A stretch of 64,000 nt of DNA from Actinomadura fibrosa (GTDB lineage Bacteria; Actinomycetota; Actinomycetes; Streptosporangiales; Streptosporangiaceae): positions 34,748 through 98,747 of the forward strand of contig NZ_CAACUY010000013.1 in NCBI RefSeq assembly GCF_900659615.1, given 5' to 3'. Shown here one piece after another: positions 25,169-34,048 of this stretch. The notes under the pieces are model-generated. The model made no database searches and was not told where the DNA came from. It saw only the letters and a list, made by a program, of their open reading frames with translations. Both the position numbers and the translations under genes were made by a program. How positions within the stretch are numbered: the stretch's first letter is position 1; every line of letters begins with the position of its first letter.

Positions 25169-28100
25169 GTGAAACTTCACGGGTTCTTCGCGGGCGTGGA
25201 CGTATACCAGTGCGGAGACGCTTTCAGGGAGTTGAGCTTCGCTGGCAGAGATGCGAGTGCACTCCAGGCGCTGTTCGAGGACAACCTCCCAGGCGGCGAG
25301 ACGAATCTATCGCTTGATCGCGAGGTGACCAAGAGGAAATTCCTGACAGAAATCGGACAGGTCGCGGACAGATGTGCGGCCGATGATCTCGCACTGATCT
25401 TTTTCTCGGGACACGGTACTTTTGACGGCGAACTGGTGATGTATGACTCAGAGCCGGACAATCTGCGCGAGACGGGACTGTCGCTGGACGAGCTGGTGAC
25501 CGCTGTGCAGCGGATTCGTTCCCGTCAACTCATCATCGTGCTCGACTGCTGTTTCGTCGGAGGACATGTGCTTGGAGGCCCGGCTCTGTACGCGGCCAAG
25601 ACGGCCGGCCTGCCCCTGAGCGAGCACGCCCGGAACGGCCGCCCGTCCCCGTCACACATTCTCAGCAAGATCCGCGGCGACGGATGGATGGTGCTCACGG
25701 CTGCAGGTGAAGGGCAGTTGGCGTATGAGGACAAGTGGCTCCGGCACGGAGTGCTCACTCATCACCTCATCCAGGGGCTGCTCGGCCGCGGCCTCGACGT
25801 GTCGGATGGCAGGATCTCGCTTCTCGCGCTCTTCGAGCACGTCATGCAGCAGGTGCAACGCAATCCCGGGACGATCCGGAGAGGTCGGCAGTATCCTGCG
25901 CTCGCAGCGGTGACGACCGGGATGAGCGTCAAGATCTTCAGAAAGGGTGAGAAGTACAAGAGCATCGCGAGGGATGCCGAGTGGCGAGAAGTCTCGCGGG
26001 CATTCTCGAGCCTGGCGCCCCACGGGATTCCCGACCAGGTGTGCGCGCTATGGAGCCGACGGGTCGGGAAGCTGACCGACTTCCAGCTCGGGGTGATCGA
26101 CCGCGGCAGGCTGCTGGCCGGTGAGAGCCTGCTCGTCGGCGCTCCCACATCGACCGGGAAGACGCTGATCGGCGAGATCGCGGCGCTGAAATCGGTCGCG
26201 GCGGATCGCCCAGCCGTGTTCCTGGTACCGACGCGGGCTCTCGCGGACGAGCTCTACGGCCTCTTCACCGCCGACTACGCGAAGCTCGGCATGAGGGTGA
26301 TCCGCGCCACCGGAGGCCGACGCGAGAATACGCTCGATCTGCTGTCGGGCCGGTTCCAGCTAGCGGTCTGTACGTACGAGAAGTTCGTCGGCGTGCTGCA
26401 TCGACGGCCCGGATTACTGTCCAGGATCGGTGTTCTCGTCATCGATGAGATCCAGACGATCGGGCTCCCGGTCCGCGGCCCGAAGCTGGAACTGCTGCTG
26501 ACTCGCATCCGCGCTCGCAGGCGGGCGGGCCAAACGGTTCCGCAGGTTATCGGGTTGTCGAGTGCGCCGGACACCGGCCGGATGTTCGCCGAGTGGGCCA
26601 TGCTGACGCCGATGACGGGGCGCGAACGGCCGGTACCGCTCCAGGAAGGCGTCGTCTCATCCGACGGGCGGATCCGCCTTCGGGAGGGCGACGGCGCGGA
26701 ACGGACTGAAACCCTGAGCGGTCTCTCGCACGCGAGCGACCCTCTAACGACGGCACGCGATCTCGTCCGGCGGCTCGTCGGAGAGGACCAGCAGGTCATC
26801 GTGTTTAGACCGCAGCGGCAACAAGCGTGGACATTCGCGGAGGACCTCGCCGACGTTCTCGGCTTGCCGGCCGCCGAAGGCGCGCTCCGGGCGCTGCCCG
26901 ACGGTGACGACGGACGCGTCACCGAGAGGCTGCGCGCCTGCCTCGACCATGGCGTCGCCTTCCACATCGCCGATCTGAGTGATGCCGAGCGCAGCACGGT
27001 GGAGGGCTTCTTCAAGCGGAAGTCCAGCGAGATCCGGGTGGTCGTCGCCACGACGACGCTCGCGCAGGGCGTGAACCTGCCCGCCGATTGCGTGGTCGTC
27101 TACGGGCTTGAGCACCCGTCGCAGCCGGAGGACGTCCGCTACACAGTCTCTGAGTACAAGAACATGGCGGGGCGCGCGGGCCGGATGGGGCACGTGAAGG
27201 AGGGCCGTGCATTCATCGTCGCGGACAATGAGATTGACGCGGAGCAGAAATGGCACCACTACGTCCAGGCCAGACCACAGCCACTGCGGACGGCTTTCCC
27301 CGCCACGCCCGACGACCTGCGCGCCACGATCCTGCCCCTTTTCGCGGACTCCGGAGAACGCGGCTCCCTGCGCGTCGATGTGAAGGGACTTCTGGCGCTG
27401 ACCTTCGCGTCTTACCAGTACCGGAACGAGCCCGAGGGGTTCCGGCCCTTCCCGCCGGACGAGGTCGACTCCGCACTCGAGTCGCTGTGCGAGGCACGGC
27501 TGCTGCAGCGTGAGGAGACAAGGTACAGGCTGACCGGCCTCGGTACGATCGCCCTGCGGAGCGGGCTGTCCATCGAGTCGGTCACCACTCTCGTCCACGC
27601 ACTGTCAGAAGTGTCGCCGGCCGACCTGAACCCGATGACCATGATCTGTGCGGTTCAGCTCACCACCGAGCTCGGCGATATCCGCTTTCCCGGTGGTTCC
27701 GGAGACGGATTGAGAGCGCGGGTGAACCTGAGGCGTGTACTGAGAGAGAACGGAACTCCCGGCTCCCTTCTCATCCGCATGTCGGCCGACGACGGAGGCG
27801 AGGACGCGTTCCTCTCCCGAGCCCGGCGTGCCGTGGCCTGCTACCTGTGGAGCAGGGGGAGCCGGCTGGCACGAATCGAGAGGGCGGTCTCTCCCCGGAC
27901 GCCGGTGCGATCCGCTGATCCCGGGCCGGTGCGCCAGGCGGCGCGGCGTGCGGCCGAGGTAGTGGAGGCGGCGCTGAGGATCGCCCTGGAGGTCCAACCG
28001 GACTTCGTCGACGTAGGCGAACTGCTGGAGTTGCCGTTGCAGTTGGAGTTCGGCGTACGGGCCGGACTGGCCCGCGTCGCCCGGTATACGAACGGTTCGG

Positions 28101-28300
28101 TGGAGCGGCACGCGCTTCTGAATCTTGCCGACGCGGGCCTCACGGATGCCGCCGCGATTCTGGACGCCGACGACGAGACTCTGCTCAGGTGCGTAAGCGG
28201 CGACGCCACGGTGTTCGCGGCCGTCCAGAAGGCGGCCGAAGCGGCCGTTGAGGCCGCTGGCGAAGAAGGGGACGGCGGCCTCGACGGACTGATCGACTAG
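25169..28300 (+). CDS. Caspase-like protease fused to Ski2-type SF2 helicase
   Basis: A 1043-residue two-enzyme fusion. Residues 1-260 form a caspase-like (peptidase C14) domain with the His of FFSGHGTF near 82 and the Cys of VLDCCFVGG near 127. Residues 300-680 form a Ski2/HelQ-like helicase: motif I GAPTSTGKT (about 324), DEIQ box in VLVIDEIQTIG (about 426), GLSSAP motif III, the TLAQGVNLPAD stretch and motif VI NMAGRAGRMG (about 665). The C-terminus is helical with a helix-hairpin-helix-like end. GTG at 25169 is preferred because GGGGGAAG precedes it; ATG at 25145 lacks a ribosome site. A nucleic-acid-triggered protease that kills or arrests the infected cell is a reasonable inference. Diverges from the pPIWI-RE operon; its last four bases (CTAG) are shared with the facing gene. 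Confidence 0.85.
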   Translation: MKLHGFFAGVDVYQCGDAFRELSFAGRDASALQALFEDNLPGGETNLSLDREVTKRKFLTEIGQVADRCAADDLALIFFSGHGTFDGELVMYDSEPDNLRETGLSLDELVTAVQRIRSRQLIIVLDCCFVGGHVLGGPALYAAKTAGLPLSEHARNGRPSPSHILSKIRGDGWMVLTAAGEGQLAYEDKWLRHGVLTHHLIQGLLGRGLDVSDGRISLLALFEHVMQQVQRNPGTIRRGRQYPALAAVTTGMSVKIFRKGEKYKSIARDAEWREVSRAFSSLAPHGIPDQVCALWSRRVGKLTDFQLGVIDRGRLLAGESLLVGAPTSTGKTLIGEIAALKSVAADRPAVFLVPTRALADELYGLFTADYAKLGMRVIRATGGRRENTLDLLSGRFQLAVCTYEKFVGVLHRRPGLLSRIGVLVIDEIQTIGLPVRGPKLELLLTRIRARRRAGQTVPQVIGLSSAPDTGRMFAEWAMLTPMTGRERPVPLQEGVVSSDGRIRLREGDGAERTETLSGLSHASDPLTTARDLVRRLVGEDQQVIVFRPQRQQAWTFAEDLADVLGLPAAEGALRALPDGDDGRVTERLRACLDHGVAFHIADLSDAERSTVEGFFKRKSSEIRVVVATTTLAQGVNLPADCVVVYGLEHPSQPEDVRYTVSEYKNMAGRAGRMGHVKEGRAFIVADNEIDAEQKWHHYVQARPQPLRTAFPATPDDLRATILPLFADSGERGSLRVDVKGLLALTFASYQYRNEPEGFRPFPPDEVDSALESLCEARLLQREETRYRLTGLGTIALRSGLSIESVTTLVHALSEVSPADLNPMTMICAVQLTTELGDIRFPGGSGDGLRARVNLRRVLRENGTPGSLLIRMSADDGGEDAFLSRARRAVACYLWSRGSRLARIERAVSPRTPVRSADPGPVRQAARRAAEVVEAALRIALEVQPDFVDVGELLELPLQLEFGVRAGLARVARYTNGSVERHALLNLADAGLTDAAAILDADDETLLRCVSGDATVFAAVQKAAEAAVEAAGEEGDGGLDGLID

Positions 28301-29220
28301 ATTGACGACCAGGCCAGGCCGTAAGAGCGGTTGGAAACGAGGCGCGTAAAGGACGCGGTGGCGCGTCCGGTGGCGTCGATGGGAACGGGGACGCGGGCGC
28401 GTACGGGGTCGCCCGCCTCCAGCGGAAGCTCGTCCTGGACGAGCCAGACGCGGCCCGGGGCGGACCTGCCCCGGAAGCTGACCGCGAGATTGAACCGTGC
28501 GCATGTGGAGCGTGGTGTGCAGACGTAGAACGGCACGGCCGCGGACGTGATGACCTTGAGGGTCACCCCGTAGGTCTCTGCCCTCCTGAGCGGGCGCGGT
28601 AGTTCCATTCGTACGCGCGTTCGGGTGGTGGAGCATCGCTCGCTCACCGTCCGGATACCGCCCCGCAACACGTCGATGGACATGCCGACAGGGGCCGCAG
28701 CCGAGTAGGAGAAGGCGAGCTCGCGCAGGCCGTCCCGGTGGCTGATGATGTTCCGCACCTCCTGCACCTCGGTGGAAGCCGGGCCGAGTCGGACGTCGGC
28801 GTCAAGACGCTCGAGATGCCACGGCGCCGCCGTGGGGATCACGGCCTCAGGCGCCGTCGAAGCGCGAGTCTCTCCCGCCACTTTCCGGAGCGCCGCGTCC
28901 AGACGGCGTTTCACGGTGCGCAGATCGCACCCGATCTCCTCACCCAACTGCCTGAGACGGGCCTCAAGCCGTACCTCCCGGCTGCCATTCACCGCGAATC
29001 CGGCTCTGATGGCCCTGGCCTCCGCCGCTGGCAGCGTCGCCGCCGCATTCATGAGGAAGATATTGACTTTAGCGCGCGTCGCGGCATCGTCGTCGACGTC
29101 GGTCACTCCGGCCGCGAGCCTTAGCCGCGGTCCGATGCGTGACAGTGCGTTCGGGTCGTCGAGACCGAAGCCTTTACGCAGCGCCTTAAGCTCGCCAAGC
29201 AGGTCAGTCTCGGCGTCCAT
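28297..29220 (-). CDS. Unrecognised STAND-partner protein with HTH-like segment
   Basis: A 307-residue protein I do not recognise as a named family. The N-terminal third is helical and contains a possible HTH (LGEEIGCDLRTVKRRLDAALRKV, about residues 90-115), resembling a sigma- or regulator-like DNA-binding segment. The C-terminal two thirds look beta-rich (alternating hydrophobic strands such as GVTLKVITSAAVPFYV and GRVWLVQDELPLEAGD). No membrane segment or signal peptide is seen. The start overlaps the STAND gene by 17 bases, so the two are one transcription unit. It faces the caspase-helicase gene with shared stops in CTAG at 28297-28300. It may be the effector or the output regulator of the STAND sensor. 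Confidence 0.6.
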   Translation of the reverse strand: MDAETDLLGELKALRKGFGLDDPNALSRIGPRLRLAAGVTDVDDDAATRAKVNIFLMNAAATLPAAEARAIRAGFAVNGSREVRLEARLRQLGEEIGCDLRTVKRRLDAALRKVAGETRASTAPEAVIPTAAPWHLERLDADVRLGPASTEVQEVRNIISHRDGLRELAFSYSAAAPVGMSIDVLRGGIRTVSERCSTTRTRVRMELPRPLRRAETYGVTLKVITSAAVPFYVCTPRSTCARFNLAVSFRGRSAPGRVWLVQDELPLEAGDPVRARVPVPIDATGRATASFTRLVSNRSYGLAWSSI

Positions 29221-31441
29221 TGGACATCCCGGGCGCTTCGTCTCCCAGCCAGATTGTGGAACGGATACGCGCCTCGCCGATCACGGCCGGCTCCAGCGAC
29301 CGATGAAGCGTGTCGGCGCGAGCCCACTGCTCCGCCGCCTCGGTGATCCGGCCGGTGACCGCCAGGACATTCCCGAGACCGGTGGCCGCCCGCGCGGCCT
29401 CGTACCTGCTTCCGCAGCGCTCCGCGAGGCTCGAAGCGGTCTCGTAATCGGCGGCTGCGGCATCGAGATCACCGCTCTGAAAACGCGCCCACGCGCTGCA
29501 GTTCACTGACATCGCCACGTCGAGCGACAGGTCCAACATCTCGGATTCGCGGCGGGCCTGGAGTGCGTGCTCCACCGCATCCGGGTGGGCGCCGAGCTCC
29601 GTTTCGGCCAGCGCGATCGCGCGCAGTGTGATGGCGGCGTTCCGGCCGTTCCCGAGCCGCTGATACGCCTGCCGTACGGTGCGCAGATCCCGCAGCGCCT
29701 GCTGGGACCGTCCTAGATAGAGCGCCGTCCAGGCGATGTTGGACAGCGCACTGGTCCTCCCATGCTCGTCTCCTATGGCGCGGAACAGCCTCAGAGCCTG
29801 GTGGAACTGTGCCTCCGCAGCCGAGAGATCGCCTCGGTCTGCGTGCGCGATTCCCAGACTGTTGAGGGCGATTGCCGCCTCCCGCTCAGCGCCGGCCGCA
29901 CGTGCGCACTCCACCGCGATACGATGGGTGCTGATCCAGGGATCCCACAACTTCGCCAGAAAGAAGTAGTCGCGCAGCGCGAACGACAACTGCCAGCACT
30001 CGCTGTACCGACCTCGCGCAGCGGCTTCATGACAAAGGTCCACCAGGACGGGCCATTCCGACCGGATCCATTCCAAGGCGTTGTCGCGGTCGGCGAATCC
30101 ATCCATGGGAACGTCGGCGATCATAGACACCCGGTGCCGCCGCGGATCGAGGTGCCGCCCGCAGGATTCGGCCAGCCGCAACTCATGGTCGAGCAACCGC
30201 AACATCGCTGCGTCTCGTTCACCGGGGGCTGTCTCTGGCAGGATCCGATCCCCTGCGAACTCCCTCAGCAGGTCATGCATCACGACACCGTCGGTGGTCT
30301 CGTAAGCCACCAGGTGGGCGTCCGCCAGCCTGCCGAGCAGACGGCGCGCCCGAGCCACAGAGACGCCCGCGAGCGCGGCAGCGCCGTCGACCCGAATCCG
30401 CCGGGCGGGATGCAACGCGAGCAGGCCGAACATTCGCCGCTCAGCATCGTCTATCGCGTTGCAGGACAGCGCGAACGCCGCCTCGACGCTGCGCTCCCCG
30501 TCGTCCAGTAGTTCCAGTCGCGCCTGCTCATCGGACAGTTCAGCCGCGAATTCCTCGATGCTCCAGATCGGGTCGGCCCGGAATCGCGCCGCTGCGATCG
30601 TTATCGCCAGCGGCAGCCGTGCGCAGTGCACGGCGATCTGCTCGACCGCCGCACCGGCACCCGTGGCGCGTTCGCCCCCTGATGAGCGGAACAGGGTGGC
30701 CGCGTCGACGTCGTTCAGCGCGCCGACCTGGACGGCCACGGCGCGATCCAGGGCGTTCAGTCGATTCCGGCTGGTGACCAGCGCTCGGCATGCTCGCTCC
30801 GCTGGCAGCAGTGCCTCGATCTGATCGGAAGCCCCCACATTGTCGAAGACGAACAGCACCCGTCGTCCCCGCAGAGCGTTCTGATAGACGCCCGCGAGAC
30901 CCGCGTCGCCGGGTGGGATCTCCTCATCGGGCACCTTGAGGGCTGTAAGGAGACTCCGCAGCGCGTGATGACCGGCCAGCCAGGTCGCTCCGGGTGTACA
31001 GGCGCGGAAGTCGATGTACAGGCAACCGTCCGGGAATAGGGCAGCGGCGTCCGACGCCGCACGAACCGCGAGTGAGGTCTTTCCCGCTCCTGCCGGCCCG
31101 GTCAGCACGCATACATTGGGGTTGCCCTCGCCCTGCACGAACACGCCGATCTTCGCCAGTTCCCCTCCACGTCCCACGAGACGGTCGGTTACCGCAGGCA
31201 AACCGATGAAGGTGCTACGCGGCCTTTCCTCGGGAGCGAGTGCCATCAGAGCTCCCCCCGCTTCGAGCACCTCATCGAGCCGCTGAACGAGATCGGGCGA
31301 GGCCATGCCCCTCCCCTTCTCGAGTCTGCTGATCCAACTCTTGCCGCAATGAACGTGCCGCGCGAGCACCACTTGCGAGAGTCCTGCAGTCTCCCGCCTG
31401 CGCCGCAACTCGGCACCGAACTCGACGTTGTTCTCTGCCAT
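29204..31441 (-). CDS. XRE-HTH / NB-ARC STAND ATPase / TPR sensor
   Basis: A 745-residue multidomain signalling protein. Residues 1-65 are an XRE-type HTH (ETAGLSQVVLARHVHCGKSWISRLEKGRG); the NB-ARC ATPase follows with P-loop GPAGAGKTS (115-123), Walker B RRVLFVFDNVG and an MHD-like VVMHDLLREFAGD. From about 470 to the end there are tetratricopeptide-like repeats (ALNSLGIAHADRGDLSAAEAQFHQAL and copies). ATG at 31441 is chosen because the HTH begins directly after it. Proteins of this build act as ligand-gated switches; in actinomycetes some regulate secondary metabolism and others sit in conflict islands. It leads the two-gene operon with the unrecognised partner, inside the defence island. 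Confidence 0.85.
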   Translation of the reverse strand: MAENNVEFGAELRRRRETAGLSQVVLARHVHCGKSWISRLEKGRGMASPDLVQRLDEVLEAGGALMALAPEERPRSTFIGLPAVTDRLVGRGGELAKIGVFVQGEGNPNVCVLTGPAGAGKTSLAVRAASDAAALFPDGCLYIDFRACTPGATWLAGHHALRSLLTALKVPDEEIPPGDAGLAGVYQNALRGRRVLFVFDNVGASDQIEALLPAERACRALVTSRNRLNALDRAVAVQVGALNDVDAATLFRSSGGERATGAGAAVEQIAVHCARLPLAITIAAARFRADPIWSIEEFAAELSDEQARLELLDDGERSVEAAFALSCNAIDDAERRMFGLLALHPARRIRVDGAAALAGVSVARARRLLGRLADAHLVAYETTDGVVMHDLLREFAGDRILPETAPGERDAAMLRLLDHELRLAESCGRHLDPRRHRVSMIADVPMDGFADRDNALEWIRSEWPVLVDLCHEAAARGRYSECWQLSFALRDYFFLAKLWDPWISTHRIAVECARAAGAEREAAIALNSLGIAHADRGDLSAAEAQFHQALRLFRAIGDEHGRTSALSNIAWTALYLGRSQQALRDLRTVRQAYQRLGNGRNAAITLRAIALAETELGAHPDAVEHALQARRESEMLDLSLDVAMSVNCSAWARFQSGDLDAAAADYETASSLAERCGSRYEAARAATGLGNVLAVTGRITEAAEQWARADTLHRSLEPAVIGEARIRSTIWLGDEAPGMSNGRRD

Positions 31442-32046
31442 GAGTCCAGGATGCCCATCACCATTCCTTGATCGCTGCGAAAACCGCGTTTCGGCTTGCA
31501 GACGTGCAGCGAGCGGCCGGAACACGGGGTTCGGACCCGCCACCGACGCTCAGTCCGACACAGAGATGTGAGTGCACGGTGCTCTCCTTTCCAGCGACGG
31601 CCGAGTATCGGCCACTCTTCCGTCGCTGCACCGCGAACTGAAGACGTTTCCGGTTGACTACTTACACCAGGCACCACGAAACCCCGCTGACCAGCGGCGG
31701 ATCACGCCGTGAGTTTGTGACTCGGACGGTTACCCTCGTCTCGCCGCGAGCGTGGCGAAGGTAGAGGAGGTGGGGACTCGGCGCCCCTGCGATTGGTGTG
31801 TCTCAGCGGGATGGGTGTCGAGCAAGCGTGCATCGGCTGCCATGGCGATGGCTTGCTGTGGAGCCGGAAAGCGTAGATCGGTCGTACGTGCAACTACTGA
31901 GCGCTATGTCTCTGCTAAGCCAACAAGGTGTCGATAGTGGGAGATCACAACGAACTTGATCTTCCTCAAGGTGCTTCGTGCTGCGCTGAAATCACCCGTC
32001 TGGCCTGCGGTGATTGCAAGAAGCTCTAGCGTTAGGGCATGATCGT
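31442..32046. other. Promoter side of STAND operon; no gene seen
   Basis: Open frames here lack ribosome sites and domain content. The first 250 bases presumably contain the STAND operon promoter. The AT-richer stretch around 31880-32040 leads into repeat copy B. Confidence 0.4.
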
Positions 32047-32051
32047 CGGTG

Positions 32052-32095
32052 TTCACACCGAAGAGGCCGCTGGTTCGAACCCAGTATCGCCCGCC
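32052..32095 (+). other. 3' part of tRNA-Val(CAC), attachment-site remnant
   Basis: Reading from the anticodon loop: TTCACAC (anticodon CAC), CGAAG stem half, AGGCC variable region, GCTGG-TTCGAAC-CCAGT T-arm, ATCGCCC acceptor half, discriminator G, CC. The T-stem pairs with one G-T. The 5' half of the tRNA is absent, so this is not a functional gene. Integrases of actinomycete elements commonly use exactly this anticodon-loop-to-3'-end segment as the crossover site. Confidence 0.75.
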
Positions 32096-32108
32096 GTTTC
32101 CGCAGGTC

Positions 32109-32139
32109 AGAGGCCGCTATCCATCGGGTAGTGGCCTCT
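32109..32139 (+). terminator. tRNA terminator hairpin, copy B
   Basis: AGAGGCCGCTATCC / GGGTAGTGGCCTCT with an ATC loop pairs over 14 positions with two G-T wobbles, followed by TTGAGG. It corresponds to the perfect hairpin at 12570-12600. Confidence 0.65.
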
Positions 32140-32490
32140 TGAGGCTGCACTGAACTGCCGAAGAGGTCACGCACTCATCAGCCCGCCCCGGCGAGCTGAC
32201 GGCGTCCCGATCCGTCCGCATTGTCCTGGTGGCAGTCTCGTTGACAGGCGTGCACCTGTCGCGATCCAGGTCGTCTCGCCGCCGTTGTGGGCGAGCTTTG
32301 CCTCTGGTGGGAGGGATCTGGGAGATCGTTTCCCTCCCACTCCGAATGGGGTCACGCGAAGGTCCCTTTGATTATCACCTGAGTGACTATGTGCGTGGAA
32401 CCATCAGCGAGGTCGTTGGCTTACGCAGCCACCCGCCGGGACACCCGATGGTTCCGTCGCAGGTCTGCGTGTGAGTACGCCAGCTGCTGA

Positions 32491-32795
32491 CTAGTACTCC
32501 AGTGGCACTTTGTTGGGTTTGAGGCGTTGTCGCTGGTGGTGGCAGGCGCGTGCACGGGCCTGGTGGATTCGGCGGTGGCGTGACCGGGCCAGGGCGTGTT
32601 CCAGCGGTTGCGGAGCGATCAGGTGTGCCAGCAGACGGCGGATCTCGGCTGGGGTGAGCGGCGCGGAGCGGGGGCTTTTGGGGCGGTGGCCGCGGTCGCC
32701 GCCAGGTAGGCGGCGGCGAGCATGGTCAGGGTGATGTGCCGGTACCAGGCGTCGGCGTCTTGGCGCTGGAGGTCAGCGAGGACCTCGTCGGCGCC
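32491..32795 (-). mobile_element. IS701-family transposase C-terminal remnant
   Basis: The minus strand ends in LTPAEIRRLLAHLI, ALARSRHRRIHQARARACHHQRQR and KVPLEY before a TAG at 32491-32493, typical of IS701-group transposase tails. The part upstream (WYRHITLTMLAAAYLAATAATA) lies in another frame, so the gene is frameshifted as well as truncated. Confidence 0.7.
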
Positions 32796-32936
32796 GGCGC
32801 GCTCACCGCCCGCCTGGTCGTCGCCACCGACGCCGACGCCGCCGCGATCGGCGAGGTCGTCATCGGCGTCACCGGCGACGGCCCCCACGGCTGGAGCGGC
32901 CTGCGCGGCCTCGGTGTCCTGCCGACCGGCCACTAG
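32766..32936 (+). pseudogene. Orphan C-terminal coding fragment
   Basis: Fifty-six codons ending at TAG 32934-32936 read as credible protein (LEVSEDLVGAGALTARLVVATDADAAA, then GEVVIGVTGDG) but have no start or ribosome site and run into the IS701 remnant. Probably the tail of a gene cut by the insertion. Family not recognised. Confidence 0.35.
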
Positions 32937-33059
32937 GCGCCGTGAGGTCCTCCTTCGCGCTTGTTGCGCTATCCGCGTCTGGGCGGCCGGATGCGGACAT
33001 CCAGGTCGTAGATCCACGGCTGGACCCTGTGCGTCACATGAGAGGACGGGGAGGGTCTG

Positions 33060-33620
33060 ATGCGGTGGTGGCAGAACAGGATGGCGGCGCTCGATCGGCG
33101 GCATCGGGCCCGGTTCGGTGATGACGCGGATCCGCTGCCCGAGCCGCCCCCGGGCGAGCCACGGCCGCCGCTGATGCGGATCAAGAAGCGGTCCGCCCTG
33201 GTCATCGCTGCGTTCGCGGCGCTGCTTTCCTTCCTGGCCGTCTGGCAGACGCTCCAGGAGATCCAGCGCGTGAGGGAGGGCGAGACGGCGTCCGGCATCG
33301 TTGTCAAGGTGGCGACAGTGAACAGGCGCACCTACGCCGAAGTGGAGTTCACCACCTCGGCGGGCCAGCGCGTTCACGCCAAGATCAGTCGGGGTGACTG
33401 GCGACGGTTGCCGAAGACGGGGGACAGCGTCCGGGTACGCTACGCGATCTCACATCCGGGCGGGACCGCCGTTGACGCACGGCGGGGGGCCTTTCTCAGG
33501 GCTGCGTTCCTACTGCTTCTCTGGATCATGACCCTGGCCTCCCTGGGCGCGGCCTACGCGGGGTGGCGCTGGTCGCGGACACCCGGGCGGCCCAGGAACA
33601 TCGCGAGCAACCTGCCCTGA
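33060..33620 (+). CDS. DUF3592-like membrane protein
   Basis: A 186-residue protein with a charged N-terminal cytoplasmic part, one membrane helix (ALVIAAFAALLSFLAVWQTL, about 46-65), an extracytoplasmic beta domain with ASGIVVKVATVNRRTYAEVEFTT, and a second helix (AAFLLLLWIMTLASLGAAYAGW, about 148-169). This two-helix layout with a small beta domain is that of DUF3592 proteins, whose role is unknown. ATG at 33060 follows a GGGGAGGG ribosome site. It stands alone among remnants and seems intact. Confidence 0.7.
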   Translation: MRWWQNRMAALDRRHRARFGDDADPLPEPPPGEPRPPLMRIKKRSALVIAAFAALLSFLAVWQTLQEIQRVREGETASGIVVKVATVNRRTYAEVEFTTSAGQRVHAKISRGDWRRLPKTGDSVRVRYAISHPGGTAVDARRGAFLRAAFLLLLWIMTLASLGAAYAGWRWSRTPGRPRNIASNLP

Positions 33621-33632
33621 CCTAATCAAGGT

Positions 33633-33791
33633 ATGGGGATCGAGTTCTACAACTCCCGGACCGGTAGCCCGACCCTGCGCCCCCTTCTGCTGCCGGACGA
33701 CATCAGCGCTTCCTCGCTGGCGATCAGTCCAGACGGGCGCCTGCTGGTTGCCGGAGGCGACGGCCTCGCGCTCTGGTCCTTCCCTGCTTAG
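33633..33791 (+). pseudogene. WD40-repeat protein fragment
   Basis: Fifty-two codons read IEFYNSRTGSP..., then SSLAISPDGRLLVAGGDGLALW, the last blade of a WD40 propeller, ending at TAG 33789-33791. No ribosome site precedes the ATG. It is the tail of a larger, lost WD40 gene. Confidence 0.55.
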
Positions 33792-34048
33792 AGCATGCCG
33801 CGCAGGTGCTGGACCGCGCGGCCCGCGCGGCCGAAGCCAGGCCCGCCGAGGCGCCCCGCCCCGACCAGTGGACGTACCTGGAGGAGCGGTCGACGACGAC
33901 GTCCAGGAACGCAGACGCACGGGCGCCGGGGAATGGCAAGATCGGCAGTCTGTGTTCTGCCATCGAATCTGCGGCATCTCATCAGATCGGCGGACTCGGT
34001 GCTGTCGGAGTCGACTCGGTTCGGGCAGCTCTGGGATGTCGGGTCGTC

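Larger units (their letters stand above)
32047..32396 (+). repeat. Repeat copy B: tRNA-Val remnant plus flanking sequence
   Basis: Same-orientation partner of 12556-12860. It keeps the T-arm and acceptor of a tRNA gene and its terminator, then about 250 bases related to copy A, ending TCACCTGAGTGACTA. Together the two copies bracket about 19.5 kb holding the defence genes and look like attachment-site derivatives left by integrative elements. No integrase gene is visible between or beside them. Confidence 0.7.

Noticed and set aside
32052..32095. Functional tRNA-Val gene
   Set aside because: Only the part from the anticodon loop to the 3' end is present; the bases before it do not form the D-arm, anticodon 5' stem or acceptor 5' strand.
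31992..32174. Minus-strand open frame reading LGSNQRPLRCE
   Set aside because: This phrase arises from the antisense of a tRNA 3' end; here it crosses the tRNA-Val remnant and terminator and is not a gene.
12556..32396. Complete integrative element with integrase
   Set aside because: No tyrosine or serine recombinase, excisionase or replication gene was found between the repeats, so only remnants of attachment sites are claimed.
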